A DNA stretch of 64,000 nucleotides, from NCBI RefSeq assembly GCF_003952485.1, contig NZ_CP034447.1, positions 1,240,001 to 1,304,000 on the forward strand. The letters are read 5' to 3'. The stretch comes from Mesorhizobium sp. M1E.F.Ca.ET.045.02.1.1. GTDB lineage: Bacteria; Pseudomonadota; Alphaproteobacteria; Rhizobiales; Rhizobiaceae. Below, one piece after another: positions 18,833 through 28,527 of the stretch (positions are counted from its first letter, which is position 1; every line of letters begins with the position of its first letter). A model generated the notes under the pieces. That model worked only from the letters and a program-made list of their open reading frames with translations, was not told the origin of the DNA and searched no databases. A program made the position numbers and the translations under genes.

Positions 18833-20677
18833 CTACTCCGGCACTTTCCTCACGGCGCCCTTGTCGGCGCTGGTGGCGAAGGCGGCGTAGGCGCGCAGCG
18901 CGGTCGTCACCTTGCGCTTGCGCTTCTCGGCCGGCTTCCAGGCATCCGCGCCCTTCGCTGTCATCGCGGCGCGGCGCGCTTCGAGCTCAGCATCGCTGAT
19001 GGCAAGATGGATCTTGCGGTTCGGGATGTCGATCTCGATCGTGTCGCCCTCCTGGACCAGACCAATCAACCCACCTTCGGCAGCCTCCGGCGAGACATGG
19101 CCGATCGACAGGCCGGACGTGCCGCCGGAGAAGCGGCCGTCTGTGATCAGCGCGCAGGCTTTGCCGAGGCCCTTCGACTTCAGGTAGCTGGTCGGGTAGA
19201 GCATCTCCTGCATGCCGGGGCCGCCGCGCGGTCCCTCGTAGCGGATGACGACGATGTCGCCGGCCTTGATCTCGTTGCCGAGGATCGCCTTGACCGAGGC
19301 GTCCTGGCTCTCGAAGACGCGGGCCGGGCCGGTGAATTTCAGGATCGACTCGTCGACGCCGGCCGTCTTCACGATGCAGCCGTCGAGCGCCAAATTGCCT
19401 TTCAGCACGGCGAGGCCGCCGTCCTTCGAGAACGGCGTCTTTGCCGAACGGATGACACCCGTCTCGCGGTTCATGTCGAGCTCATCCCAGCGGCGATCCT
19501 GGCTGAAGGCGACCTGCGTCGGCACGCCACCGGGCGCCGCCCGGAAAAACTCGCGCACATTCTCGGCGGAGGTGCGGGCGATGTCCCAGTGGTCGAGCGC
19601 CTCGCCGAGGGAAGCCGTATGGACCGTCGGCAGGTCGCGGTTGATCAGTCCCGCCTGGTCGAGCTGGCCGAGGATGGCCATGATGCCGCCGGCGCGGTGG
19701 ACGTCCTCCATGTGCACGTCGGCCTTGGCCGGCGCCACCTTGCACAGCACCGGCACTTTTCGCGACAGCCGGTCGATGTCTTCCATGGTGAAGTCGACCT
19801 CGCCCTCGTGCGCGGCGGCGAGGATGTGGAGCACCGTGTTGGTCGAGCCGCCCATGGCGATGTCAAGCGCCATGGCGTTCTCGAAGGCGCCCTTGGAGGC
19901 GATGCTGCGCGGCAGCGCGCTTTGATCGTCCTGCTCGTAGTAACGCTGGGCGAGATCGACGATCAGATGGCCGGCCTCGACGAACAGGCGCTTACGATCG
20001 GCGTGCGTTGCCAGCGTCGAGCCATTGCCCGGCAGCGAGAGGCCGAGCGCCTCGGTCAGGCAGTTCATCGAGTTTGCCGTGAACATGCCCGAGCACGAGC
20101 CGCAGGTCGGGCAGGCCGAGCGCTCGATGACCTTGACGTCCTCGTCGGAAACGCGGTCGTCGGCCGCGGCAACCATGGCGTCGACCAGGTCGAGCGCCTG
20201 CGCCTTGCCGGCGAGCACCACCTTGCCGGCCTCCATCGGCCCGCCGGAGACGAAGACGGTCGGGATGTTGAGGCGCAGCGAGGCCATCAGCATGCCGGGC
20301 GTGATCTTGTCGCAATTGGAGATGCAGACCATGGCGTCGGCGCAATGCGCGTTGACCATGTATTCGACGGAGTCCGCGATCAGCTCGCGCGACGGCAGCG
20401 AATAGAGCATGCCGTCATGGCCCATGGCGATGCCGTCATCGACGGCAATCGTGTCGAATTCCTTGGCGACGCCGCCGGCCTTCTCGATCTCGCGCGCGAC
20501 GAGCTGGCCGAGGTCCTTCAGATGCACGTGGCCCGGCACGAACTGGGTGAAGGAATTGACCACCGCGATGATCGGCTTGCCGAAATCCGAGTCCTTCATG
20601 CCGGTGGCGCGCCACAGGCCGCGGGCGCCGGCCATGTTGCGGCCATGGGTAGTGGTGCGGGAGCGATAGGCAGGCAT
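18833..20677 (-). CDS. ilvD: Dihydroxy-acid dehydratase
   Basis: A 614-residue enzyme of valine/isoleucine and pantothenate biosynthesis that dehydrates 2,3-dihydroxy-3-methylbutanoate and its pentanoate homologue; E. coli IlvD has 616 residues. Seen are the N-terminal [20 protein letters not shown], the Fe-S cluster cysteines in [10 protein letters not shown] and [17 protein letters not shown], and the late motif [20 protein letters not shown]. The three-cysteine pattern fits a [4Fe-4S] or [2Fe-2S] IlvD. The ATG at 20677 is chosen by family start; the frame is open to 20791. It stands alone. Confidence 0.97.
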   Translation of the reverse strand: MPAYRSRTTTHGRNMAGARGLWRATGMKDSDFGKPIIAVVNSFTQFVPGHVHLKDLGQLVAREIEKAGGVAKEFDTIAVDDGIAMGHDGMLYSLPSRELIADSVEYMVNAHCADAMVCISNCDKITPGMLMASLRLNIPTVFVSGGPMEAGKVVLAGKAQALDLVDAMVAAADDRVSDEDVKVIERSACPTCGSCSGMFTANSMNCLTEALGLSLPGNGSTLATHADRKRLFVEAGHLIVDLAQRYYEQDDQSALPRSIASKGAFENAMALDIAMGGSTNTVLHILAAAHEGEVDFTMEDIDRLSRKVPVLCKVAPAKADVHMEDVHRAGGIMAILGQLDQAGLINRDLPTVHTASLGEALDHWDIARTSAENVREFFRAAPGGVPTQVAFSQDRRWDELDMNRETGVIRSAKTPFSKDGGLAVLKGNLALDGCIVKTAGVDESILKFTGPARVFESQDASVKAILGNEIKAGDIVVIRYEGPRGGPGMQEMLYPTSYLKSKGLGKACALITDGRFSGGTSGLSIGHVSPEAAEGGLIGLVQEGDTIEIDIPNRKIHLAISDAELEARRAAMTAKGADAWKPAEKRKRKVTTALRAYAAFATSADKGAVRKVPE

Positions 20678-20931
20678 CGGATTGTCCTTGCTGGCTGGCC
20701 GCGCTGAGCGTGGCGCGACGGCGCTGTATTTTGGTCGGCAGCGGTTATAGCGACCAAGGTCCGGCCTTGCCACAGTTTTGCACTGCGCCACGGAACTTCA
20801 AGAAAATCTGAAAGTCGCTGTCGGATCGCGCCTCGCCGGCCCGTCCTCGAGGCAGACGGTACGGAAACGGCACCAAATCGCCGGCCCGCCGTTGAAGATG
20901 GAACCCACCTGAACAGTCCGAGGAGCAAGAC

Positions 20932-21402
20932 ATGCAAAAGATCACCACCTTCCTATGGTTCGACGGCCAGGCCGAGGAGGCCATGAACCACTACGTTTCC
21001 ATCTTCAAGAAGTCGAAGGTGCTTAGCACCATGCGCTGGCCCAAGGGCCATGCTCTCGAAGGCCAGGTGCTGGTGGCCTCGTTCGAACTCGACGGCGTGC
21101 AATTCCAAGCGCTCAACGGCGGTCCGCAATACAAGTTCACCGAGGCGATCTCGCTGTCGATCGACTGCGAAACGCAGGAGGAAGTCGACCATTTCTGGAC
21201 TAGGCTCACCGAGGATGGAGGCCAGCCCGGCCGGTGCGGCTGGCTGAAGGACAAGTTCGGGGTTTCCTGGCAGGTCGTGCCGGAACAATTGCCGCGCCTG
21301 CTTCAGGATCCTGACCGGGCCAAGGCCGGCCGCGTGATGTCGGCGATGATGCAGATGGGCAAGATCGAGATCGACAAGCTGGAAGCGGCGGCGAAGGGCT
21401 GA
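20932..21402 (+). CDS. VOC family protein (PhnB-like)
   Basis: A 156-residue glyoxalase/bleomycin-resistance-fold protein beginning MQKITTFLWFDGQAEEAMN, with LDGVQFQALNGGPQYKFTEA and GWLKDKFGVSWQVVPEQL. This is the PhnB or 3-demethylubiquinone-methyltransferase-like branch of the VOC superfamily. These proteins usually carry no proven activity. GAGGAG lies six bases before the ATG. The 3' end is followed almost at once by a palindromic repeat that was split by the IS4 element. Confidence 0.85.
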   Translation: MQKITTFLWFDGQAEEAMNHYVSIFKKSKVLSTMRWPKGHALEGQVLVASFELDGVQFQALNGGPQYKFTEAISLSIDCETQEEVDHFWTRLTEDGGQPGRCGWLKDKFGVSWQVVPEQLPRLLQDPDRAKAGRVMSAMMQMGKIEIDKLEAAAKG

Positions 21403-21426
21403 GCAGGCTTCACCTTCTCCCACAAG

Positions 21427-21454
21427 GGGCTAGCGTGCGCACACATTTGCTTCG
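21427..21454 (+). repeat. Left terminal inverted repeat of the IS4-family element
   Basis: The sequence starts GGGCTAGCGTGCGCACACAT and ends TTGCTTCG; it is identical in inverse orientation to 22918-22945. Confidence 0.9.
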
Positions 21455-21556
21455 TGCTGTGGTCAAGCGTGAAGAGGCGCCGTCGGAAAATGGCTTGAAG
21501 CGGTTGAATTGTATGTGATTCTGTAGCCGCCATTGTTGATTCTGGAGGTTTCGACG

Positions 21557-22914
21557 ATGGCTTCGTTGCTTGGCTACTTCGGCGACCTGCGCCTGCAAAA
21601 AAGGGGAGCATGGTTCTGGAGCGCATGTTTGCGCGTGTCAGCACGGGCATGCGCCGGCTGGCCGACACGCGCGCCGAGAAGGTCGCGTTCACACGCCTGT
21701 TTCGCAATCGCCACGTGAGCACGCAAGAGATCATCCGCACGGCGGCGGCGCGAACCGCCGAACTGGCCGCCGGCCGCCACGTGCTGATCATCGAGGACAG
21801 CAGCGAGATCAACTATGAAGCCAAGGCTTCGCGCAAGCGCGGCCTCGGTCGTGTCGGCAATGGCACCGATATCGGGCTGTTCGTGCATCCGGCGTTGGCC
21901 GTGGATGCCGTGGACGGCTCGGTCCTTGGCCTTGCAGGCGCCACGATCTGGCGGCGCGAGGCAGAGAAGGCGGATGACTACCAGGCGCTGCCGATCGAAG
22001 CCAAGGAAAGCCACAAGTGGATCGGCACCGCCAAGGCGGCATGCCAGGCGCTGACCGACGCGCCGCAGATGACGGTGATCGGCGACCGCGAGGCCGACAT
22101 CTACGAAGTGTTTGCAAGGCTGCCCGACGAGCGCACCCATGTGCTCATCCGCGCTGTACGGGATCGGGCCTTGGGCACGCGGGGCGAGCGCCTGTTCGGC
22201 GCGATCGCCAAGACGCCGGAAGCCGGCCGCATTGCCTTCGAACTGCAGGCCCGACCCGGCCGGCCGGCCCGCACCGTCGAACTGGCCGTTCGCTTCACCG
22301 CGGTGAGCTTGCGCCAGCCCCGCCTTGGCGCCGACAGCCGCGATCCGCGCGAACTCACGCTCAACATGGTGGAAGTGCGTGAGATCGATCCACCTTCGGC
22401 CAAGGACGCGGTGATCTGGCGGCTGTTGACCACCCACAGCGTCGAAACGCTCGCCGATGCCTGCCGCATCGTCGACCTGTATCGCTCGCGTTGGAGCGTC
22501 GAACAGCTGTTTCGGACCGTGAAGTCGCAGGCCATCGATCTGGAGGAAAGTCTCATCGCCGACGGCGATGCACTCGAACGTCTGGCCGCCACCGCTCTGG
22601 TCGTCGCCACCAAGGTCATGCAACTCGTACACGGGCGTGGTTCGCCGGGCCAGCGCTTCCAGGCCGCACACCTCTTCGATCCCACCGAGATCACCGTCCT
22701 GGAAGTGCTCATCGCCAAGCTCGAAGGCAAGACCCAAAAGCAGAAGAACCCGCACCCCACGCACACGCTCGCCTGGGCCGCCTGGTGTATCGCCAGGCTC
22801 GGAGGCTGGAACGGCTACGAAAAGGAACGCCCGCCAGGGCCCATCACCTTCACCCACGGCCTCAGACGCTTCAACGCCATCACACACGGCTTCGTTCTGG
22901 CCTCGCAAAAATGA
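21557..22914 (+). pseudogene. IS4-family transposase, frameshifted near the N-terminus
   Basis: The catalytic part (from 21610) has the DDE residues in IIEDSSEINYE and VIGDREADIYE, and the YREK signature YRSRWSVEQLFRTVKSQ. The Tn5-like N-terminal DNA-binding segment MASLLGYFGDLRLQK lies in another frame, starting at 21557. The two parts join at a run of six A and four G (21597-21606): a -1 shift, or one extra A, gives a continuous protein of about 450 residues. This may be a disabling deletion, an assembly error, or programmed slippage at A6. Starting at the ATG at 21610 would give 434 residues lacking part of the N-terminal domain. Confidence 0.8.
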
Positions 22915-22917
22915 GCC

Positions 22918-22945
22918 CGAAGCAAATGTGTGCGCACGCTAGCCC
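22918..22945 (-). repeat. Right terminal inverted repeat of the IS4-family element
   Basis: A perfect inverse copy of 21427-21454, beginning three bases after the transposase stop codon. Confidence 0.9.
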
Positions 22946-22971
22946 AAAAGGGGAGAAGGAAAAGCTGCGCT

Positions 22972-24564
22972 TCACGCCGCCTTGTCGCGGACCTGGTAAT
23001 CCTTGACGGCGGCGAAGCGGATCGCCTTCCAGCGCTCGGCCTCATAGTTCAGCGAAAAGGCATGCTGGGCGAGGAAGACCGGATCGTTGTCGAGATCGCG
23101 GGCAATGTCGCCGCGATGCCCTTCGATGAAGCGCTGCAGCTCAGCCTTGTCGTCGGCCGAAATCCAGCGGCAGACGGAAAAGCGCGACATCTCGAAATCT
23201 ACCGGCAGCGTGTACTCGATGTTGAGCCGCTCCTTGAGCACATCGAGCTGCAGCGCGCCGACCACGCCGACGATCGCCGGTGAGCCGTCCTCGGGCGAGA
23301 AGAGCTGCACGACGCCCTCCTCGGCCATCTGGTGCAGCGCCTCCTTCAGCTTCTTGGCCTTCATGGCGTCGCCGAGGCGGACGCGGCGCAGGATTTCCGG
23401 CGCGAAATTCGGCACGCCGCGGAACAGGATCTCCTCGCCTTCGGTGAGAGTGTCGCCGATGCGCAGCGTGCCGTGATTGGGGATGCCGACGACGTCGCCG
23501 GCGAAAGCCTCGTCGGCCGTGACTCGCGTGCGGGCGAAGAAGAACTGCGGCGCCGACAGGCTCATCGGCTTGCCGGTGCGCACCAGCTTTGCCTTCATGC
23601 CGCGCTCGAGCTTGCCCGAGCAGACACGGACGAAGGCGATGCGGTCGCGGTGGTTGGGATCCATGTTGGCCTGGATCTTGAAGACGAAGGAGGTCATCTT
23701 CTCCTCCGTCGCCTCCACCGTGCGTTCATCGGCTGCCTGGGCGCGCGGCGGCGGGCCGTAAGCGCCCAAAGCCTCGATCAGGTCGCGCACGCCGTAATTG
23801 CGCAGCGCCGAGCCGAAATAGACCGGGGTCAGATGGCCTTCGCGGAAGGCGTCGACGTCTAAGGGTCTGCACGCTTCCCGCGCGAGCTCCAGCTCCTCGA
23901 TGAAGTCGTTGCGCTCGTTTTCCGGCAAAAGCCCGGCGACGCGATTGGAATCCGGACCGTTGACCGGGGTGCGCTCCTTCTCGTCGTCGCTCCGGCGCAC
24001 CGCGTTCTGCGCCAGATGATAGGTGCCAGAAAACGTCCTGCCGCGGCCGATCGGCCAGGTCACCGGCGCGGTATCCAGCGCCAGTTTCTGCTCGATTTCG
24101 TCCAAAATTTCGAACGGATCGCGGCTCTCGCGGTCCATCTTGTTGACGAAGGTGATGATCGGGATGTCGCGCAGCCGGCAGACCTCGAACAGTTTCAGCG
24201 TGCGCGGCTCGATGCCCTTGGCGGCGTCGATGACCATGACGGCGGAATCCACCGCCGACAGCGTGCGGTAGGTGTCGTCGGCGAAATCCTCGTGGCCGGG
24301 CGTGTCGAGCAGGTTGAAGACGTTGTCGTCATACTCGAAGGTCATCACCGAGGTGACAACCGAGATGCCGCGTTCGCGCTCGATCTTCATCCAGTCGGAC
24401 CGGGTCTGGATGCGGTCCTTCTTGGCCTTGACCTCGCCGGCAAGCTGGATGGCGCCGCCGAACAGCAGCAGCTTTTCGGTAAGCGTGGTCTTGCCGGCGT
24501 CGGGGTGCGCGATGATCGCGAAGGTGCGGCGGCGCGATACCGCCTGTTCGATGTCTTCTGCCAA
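22972..24564 (-). CDS. prfC: Peptide chain release factor 3
   Basis: A 530-residue translational GTPase (E. coli RF3: 529) that recycles RF1/RF2 from the ribosome after termination. G1 AHPDAGKTTLTEKLL, G3 DTPGHEDFADDTYR and G4 FVNKMDRE are all intact; the C-terminal RF3 domain contains FEMSRFSVCRWISADDKAEL. It is encoded alone on the minus strand. Its 3' end is 27 bp from the insertion sequence, which therefore just misses it. Confidence 0.97.
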   Translation of the reverse strand: MAEDIEQAVSRRRTFAIIAHPDAGKTTLTEKLLLFGGAIQLAGEVKAKKDRIQTRSDWMKIERERGISVVTSVMTFEYDDNVFNLLDTPGHEDFADDTYRTLSAVDSAVMVIDAAKGIEPRTLKLFEVCRLRDIPIITFVNKMDRESRDPFEILDEIEQKLALDTAPVTWPIGRGRTFSGTYHLAQNAVRRSDDEKERTPVNGPDSNRVAGLLPENERNDFIEELELAREACRPLDVDAFREGHLTPVYFGSALRNYGVRDLIEALGAYGPPPRAQAADERTVEATEEKMTSFVFKIQANMDPNHRDRIAFVRVCSGKLERGMKAKLVRTGKPMSLSAPQFFFARTRVTADEAFAGDVVGIPNHGTLRIGDTLTEGEEILFRGVPNFAPEILRRVRLGDAMKAKKLKEALHQMAEEGVVQLFSPEDGSPAIVGVVGALQLDVLKERLNIEYTLPVDFEMSRFSVCRWISADDKAELQRFIEGHRGDIARDLDNDPVFLAQHAFSLNYEAERWKAIRFAAVKDYQVRDKAA

Positions 24565-24687
24565 TTCGTGAAATCCTGTCTGTGGCGCGGGCTTCTAGCA
24601 GCGCATTTTGGGCGTGTCGACAGGTTCGGGCAGATCGGGTCGTCCGAGCGGCGCAGCCGCCAACCCGGTAAGGGAACCCGTGTCCTT

Positions 24688-24936
24688 TCAGATCCGCTCG
24701 CTACGGCCGACCTTGCGGCCCAATCTGGTGATCAAGCGTATCTCCATGCGCTCGACGCCGATGTCGCGCAGCAGGTAGTCCGGCAACTCGTCCAGCCAGG
24801 CGCGATCCCTGCGGATGCGGATGATGCGCGCCAGGGGACCTATGCCGGAACGGCAGATTTCGACGGCCGTAGCGAAAGAGCACCCAAGCGCGGATCGATT
24901 GGCGACGAGCTCCTGCCCGAAGATGGTCATAGTCAT
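24688..24936 (-). CDS. DUF1127 (YjiS-like) small protein
   Basis: An 82-residue protein ending in the DUF1127 core RRDRAWLDELPDYLLRDIGV. Such proteins are abundant in alphaproteobacteria; some bind RNA or affect phosphate and stress responses, but this member has no assigned role. An ATG at 24930 sits eight bases after GGAG and may be the real start, two codons inside. Just upstream is the near-palindrome CATCGGTTTAAACGATG (24943-24959), a possible operator. Confidence 0.82.
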   Translation of the reverse strand: MTMTIFGQELVANRSALGCSFATAVEICRSGIGPLARIIRIRRDRAWLDELPDYLLRDIGVERMEIRLITRLGRKVGRSERI

Positions 24937-25069
24937 GTCTCCATCGGTTTAAACGATGACATTGGAAGGGCCAGTGAATGACCCTCCCAAAGGCTTCTCG
25001 AAGAAGAGGTCAGAACCAATCGCGCTCACGGCTCACATGCCGCGGAGCTTCACGATCCATCCCTCCCCG

Positions 25070-25351
25070 TCAGGCGGCGGCGTAGGCCGTCGTCGGATCG
25101 AACAGGCGCTTCACCTGCGTGATCTTGGTGGCCGGGAAGCCGCTCATCTTGGCGTGGCGCTGGATGATCGCCTCGTCCTTGGCGAGGTAGACGCAGAACG
25201 TCTTGTCGTCCGCCACGAAGGACTCCACCCACTGGATGTCCGGGCCGAGCTCGGCGAGAACGGCATTCGAGGCCTTGGAGGCATCGCGAAGCTGCTCGCG
25301 CTCGAAGGTGCCGACCTTGGGAATTTCGCGTTCGATGATGTATTTCTGCAT
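25070..25351 (-). CDS. DUF4242 family small protein
   Basis: A 93-residue protein beginning MQKYIIEREIPKVGTFEREQ, with WVESFVADDKTFCVYLAKDE and the C-terminal FPATKITQVKRLFDPTTA, all characteristic of DUF4242; some members bind nickel. AAGGAG lies about seven bases before the ATG. The gene is divergent from a large winged-helix/TPR regulator, 205 bp away, which probably controls it. The biochemical role is unknown. Confidence 0.85.
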   Translation of the reverse strand: MQKYIIEREIPKVGTFEREQLRDASKASNAVLAELGPDIQWVESFVADDKTFCVYLAKDEAIIQRHAKMSGFPATKITQVKRLFDPTTAYAAA

Positions 25352-25556
25352 TTCACAATCTCCTTGATCTGCGGTTGAAATGCCTTCGGACGCCCGACCA
25401 GGTCGGGTGCCGGTGACATCCCCGGGGCCGCTGAGGTAAACTGCAGCTTGGCTCGCCAGGCAGACGGAGAATTGCCCAAGAGGCGGCCAACAGTCCTTAT
25501 GCCGCTCTTATCTGGTTCTGATCCTTTGCCTATTGCCGTTACAGGGATTGCTGCCG

Positions 25557-27371
25557 ATGGGAATTCATCGCTTCGGCGACTTCGAGCTCAACGAAAACTC
25601 CCGCGCCCTTCGCCGCGCCGGAAGCGAGATCGAGGTGCAGCCCCTGGTCTTCGATTTCCTCGCCATGCTGCTGCGGCACCAGGACCGGGCCTTGAGCAAG
25701 GATGAGTTGCTCGAAACGCTGTGGCCGGGCGTGACGGTGACCGAGGCGTCGCTGCAGCGCGTGGCGAGCCTAGCCCGCGGCGTTCTGCGCCAGGGCGGCC
25801 TGGAGACGGCGCTGCGCAACCTGCCCCGCTTCGGCTACCGGATCTGCCTCGATCAAGCGGTCGCTTCGGAGAACAGGTCGGCTCCGGCCGATGGCGGCGA
25901 CAAGCCAACGAGCCCCGGCTCACCAATCCTGTCGGCACGCGCGGCCGCTGCAGCCAGAAAATGGCACGAGGCCGCGGCTTCCTTCGCCCAAGCGAATGCC
26001 GCCGACGAGCTGCTGACGGCCGATCTCGAAGAATGGGCCTTGGCACTGGAATGCATGGGGCGGCCGGCTGCGGCCATCCCGCTTCTGGCTCGCGCCGTGA
26101 CTGCCTACGGCGTGGCCGGCGAGCGCCTGCGCGCGGCCTCCCCGGCAGTCACCCTCGCCAGGATCCATCTCGAGAGGGGAGAGCTTGCCGTCGCCAAGGG
26201 CTGGCACAAGCGCGCCGCGCAGCTGATCGACAGCGCCACCGAGAGCAGGGAGCACGGCCTGTGGTGCTGGATGGGGGCGCGCATCATGGGCGCCGAAGCA
26301 GAACCCGAGCAGGCGCTCGCATTTGCCGAGCAGGCCTTCAAAGTCGGCAAACATCTTGAAGACCCGGTCGTGGAATCGCTCGGGCTGATCTATCGCGGCT
26401 TCTTCAAACTTTGCCTCGGGGAAACCAAATCCGGCCAGGAGGACCAGGATTTCGCCGCCGCGCTCGGCCTCTCAAGCGACATAGACCCGGTTGTCGGCGG
26501 CATCCTCTATTGCAACATCCTCTGGTCCTGCCGGAACTTCGGCGACTGGGCGAGGGCCAACCAATGGACATTCGGCTACGAAAACTGGTGCAAGGGACAC
26601 GGGCTGGAGAACCTGTCGGGATCATGCCGGCTGCATCGCGCCGAGGTGCTTGGCGTCCATGGCACGCTGAAGGAGGCCGAGGCACTGGTGCGCGCCGCGC
26701 TCGACCAGCTTGCGCTCGATGCGCCGTGGGCGACGGGCGATGCACTGCGCGTGCTGGGTGACATTCATCTCGCCGCCGGCGATCTCGCCGAGGCGGAAAC
26801 AGCTTATCGCGCGTCCCACGCCGCGGGCTGGGATCCGCAGCCCGGCCTTGCGCTGCTGCAGCTCGAGCAGGGGCAGGCAGAAGCGGCCTTCAGCGCTCTC
26901 GAGCGCTCCCTGGTGGGGAACGGCTGGCCGACACTGCAGCGGCGCGGCATCGTCCTTGCCACGCTCGCCAAGGTGGCGGCGCGCACCAACCGGCTCGAGC
27001 GCGCGAAAGAGGTCTTCGCCGAATTGGAGGCCCAGCCACAGCGCTGGCCGATGGCCTCCATCCGGGCGCTGACCGGCGAGGCCAAGGCAGAGCTTTTCAT
27101 ACAGGAGGGACGCCTCGCCGAGGCTGTTCGGGAGCTGCAAACCGCATGCTCGCTCTGGAACGAGATCGGCTCGCCGATCAATGTCGCAGACGCCAGGCTT
27201 TCGCTCGCGGCGCTCCTCATTCAGCTCGACGATCGTAACGGCGCGGAACTGGAGCTCGGCACCGCGTTGGCGCTTGCGAAGAAGCTCGACTCCTCCCGAC
27301 TCATGCGGCGCTGCGAAGAGCTGAAGGACATGCTCGCCGGGACTCAGAAGGCAGCGGTGGGCAGCGTGTAG
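25557..27371 (+). CDS. Winged-helix regulator with TPR-like domain (CadC-like HTH)
   Basis: A 604-residue cytoplasmic regulator. Residues 1-100 form an OmpR/PhoB-type winged helix: FGDFELNENSRALRRAGSEI, SKDELLETLWPGVTVTEASL and LRNLPRFGYRI. The rest is helical and alanine-rich with TPR-like repeats, for example AEAVRELQTACSLWNEIGSP, and no membrane segment. The ATG at 25557 aligns with the family start; an upstream ATG at 25533 is in frame. The divergent DUF4242 gene is the likely target, because this regulator-effector arrangement recurs in rhizobia. The TPR part may sense a protein or small molecule. Confidence 0.8.
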   Translation: MGIHRFGDFELNENSRALRRAGSEIEVQPLVFDFLAMLLRHQDRALSKDELLETLWPGVTVTEASLQRVASLARGVLRQGGLETALRNLPRFGYRICLDQAVASENRSAPADGGDKPTSPGSPILSARAAAAARKWHEAAASFAQANAADELLTADLEEWALALECMGRPAAAIPLLARAVTAYGVAGERLRAASPAVTLARIHLERGELAVAKGWHKRAAQLIDSATESREHGLWCWMGARIMGAEAEPEQALAFAEQAFKVGKHLEDPVVESLGLIYRGFFKLCLGETKSGQEDQDFAAALGLSSDIDPVVGGILYCNILWSCRNFGDWARANQWTFGYENWCKGHGLENLSGSCRLHRAEVLGVHGTLKEAEALVRAALDQLALDAPWATGDALRVLGDIHLAAGDLAEAETAYRASHAAGWDPQPGLALLQLEQGQAEAAFSALERSLVGNGWPTLQRRGIVLATLAKVAARTNRLERAKEVFAELEAQPQRWPMASIRALTGEAKAELFIQEGRLAEAVRELQTACSLWNEIGSPINVADARLSLAALLIQLDDRNGAELELGTALALAKKLDSSRLMRRCEELKDMLAGTQKAAVGSV

Positions 27372-27453
27372 CCGCGTCTCGCTTGAGCGCTTCTACCTTG
27401 AGGTATGGCCGGCGCGGTGGCATGACGGGGGGAAATCTCCCCGAAGGTCCAGC

Positions 27454-28527
27454 ATGAGCAGCCCAAAACAAGTCATCGTCATCGGCGCCGGTATCATCGG
27501 CGCTTCGATCGCCTGGCATCTGACGAAGGCCGGCGCGCGCGTGACGGTCGTCTCGACAAGCGGCGCCGGCGGCGTCGCGACGCCCAATTCCTTCGCCTGG
27601 ATCAATGCCAGCTGGGGAAATCCCGAAACTTATTTCCACCTGCGCGTCCGAGCCATGGCCGAGTGGACACGGCTGGCGAAGGACCTGCCGGGATTACCGC
27701 TCGCCTGGTGCGGCGGCCTGTGCTGGGACCTGCCGGCGGACAGGCTCGAAGCTTATGCGGCCGAGCATTCTTCCTGGGGCTATGGCATCGAGCGGGTTGG
27801 GCGCGAACAGGCGGCGCGCATTGAGCCAAACCTCGCCGAGCTTCCGGATTCCGCCCTTTACGTTGCCGAGGAGGGCGTGGCCGAGCCGGTCGCCACAGCC
27901 AGGGCCTTGCTCACCGATGCCGATCGGCGCGGCGCGCGGATCATCGCCGGGACCGTCGGCGCGCTGGCGCTGTCCGGCAGCAAAGTCACGGGCGTTGTCA
28001 TTTCGGGCGAAACGATCACCGCCGACGAGGCGGTGATCGCCGCCGGCACCGGCGCTCCGGCAATCGCCGGAACGGCTGGCATCAAGCTGCCGATCGAGGC
28101 CCCGCCCGGCCTGATCGTGCATTCGCGCCCCTACAAGAAGCTGCTCAACGGGCTGGTACTGGCCGAGAGACTGCATATGCGGCAGACGGCGGAGGGCCGC
28201 ATCATCGCCGGCTCGGATTTCGGCGGCGGCGATCCGGGCGAGAATCCGGAAGCCACCGCCCGCGAGCTGTTCGCGACGATGAAAGCGATGCTGCGCGGCG
28301 GCGATGGACTGGAGTTCGATTTTCATACCGTCGGTTACCGGCCGACCCCGATCGACGGATTTCCGATTGTCAGCCGCGCCGAGGGTGTCGGCGGCCTCTA
28401 TCTCGCCGTCACCCATTCCGGAATCACGCTGGCACCCGCGATCGGCCTTTTTGCCGCCCGTGAAATCCTCGATGGCGAGCGCGATGCGTTGCTGGCGCCC
28501 TACGCGCTGTCGCGTTTCGCTCAGTAG
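27454..28527 (+). CDS. FAD-dependent amine/amino-acid oxidoreductase (DAO family)
   Basis: A 357-residue flavoenzyme with the dinucleotide motif VIVIGAGIIGASIAWHLTKA at residues 7-26, TPNSFAWINASWG, and the C-terminal FAD-contact region GYRPTPIDGFPIVSRAEGVG. It resembles glycine oxidase and D-amino-acid dehydrogenase-like proteins and lacks a GcvT domain. AAGG lies six bases before the ATG. The stop overlaps the 3' end of the convergent amidase gene by 7 bp. The substrate is unknown. Confidence 0.86.
   Translation: MSSPKQVIVIGAGIIGASIAWHLTKAGARVTVVSTSGAGGVATPNSFAWINASWGNPETYFHLRVRAMAEWTRLAKDLPGLPLAWCGGLCWDLPADRLEAYAAEHSSWGYGIERVGREQAARIEPNLAELPDSALYVAEEGVAEPVATARALLTDADRRGARIIAGTVGALALSGSKVTGVVISGETITADEAVIAAGTGAPAIAGTAGIKLPIEAPPGLIVHSRPYKKLLNGLVLAERLHMRQTAEGRIIAGSDFGGGDPGENPEATARELFATMKAMLRGGDGLEFDFHTVGYRPTPIDGFPIVSRAEGVGGLYLAVTHSGITLAPAIGLFAAREILDGERDALLAPYALSRFAQ

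Larger units (their letters stand above)
21427..22945 (+). mobile_element. IS4-family insertion sequence with perfect 28-bp terminal inverted repeats
   Basis: The element is bounded by GGGCTAGCGTGCGCACACAT... at 21427-21454 and its exact inverse at 22918-22945, with one transposase gene between them. It interrupts an intergenic palindrome: left flank CTTCTCCCACAAG, right flank AAAAGGGGAGAAGG, compared with the intact CTTCTCCCACAAGGGGAGAA at 18804 and 38122. A clean target duplication is not visible; AAGGGG occurs on both sides if the boundary is drawn slightly inward. The identical ends suggest recent insertion. Confidence 0.9.

Noticed and set aside
21427..22945. Composite transposon or genomic island boundary
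   Set aside because: Only one IS copy is present and the genes on both sides are ordinary chromosomal genes.
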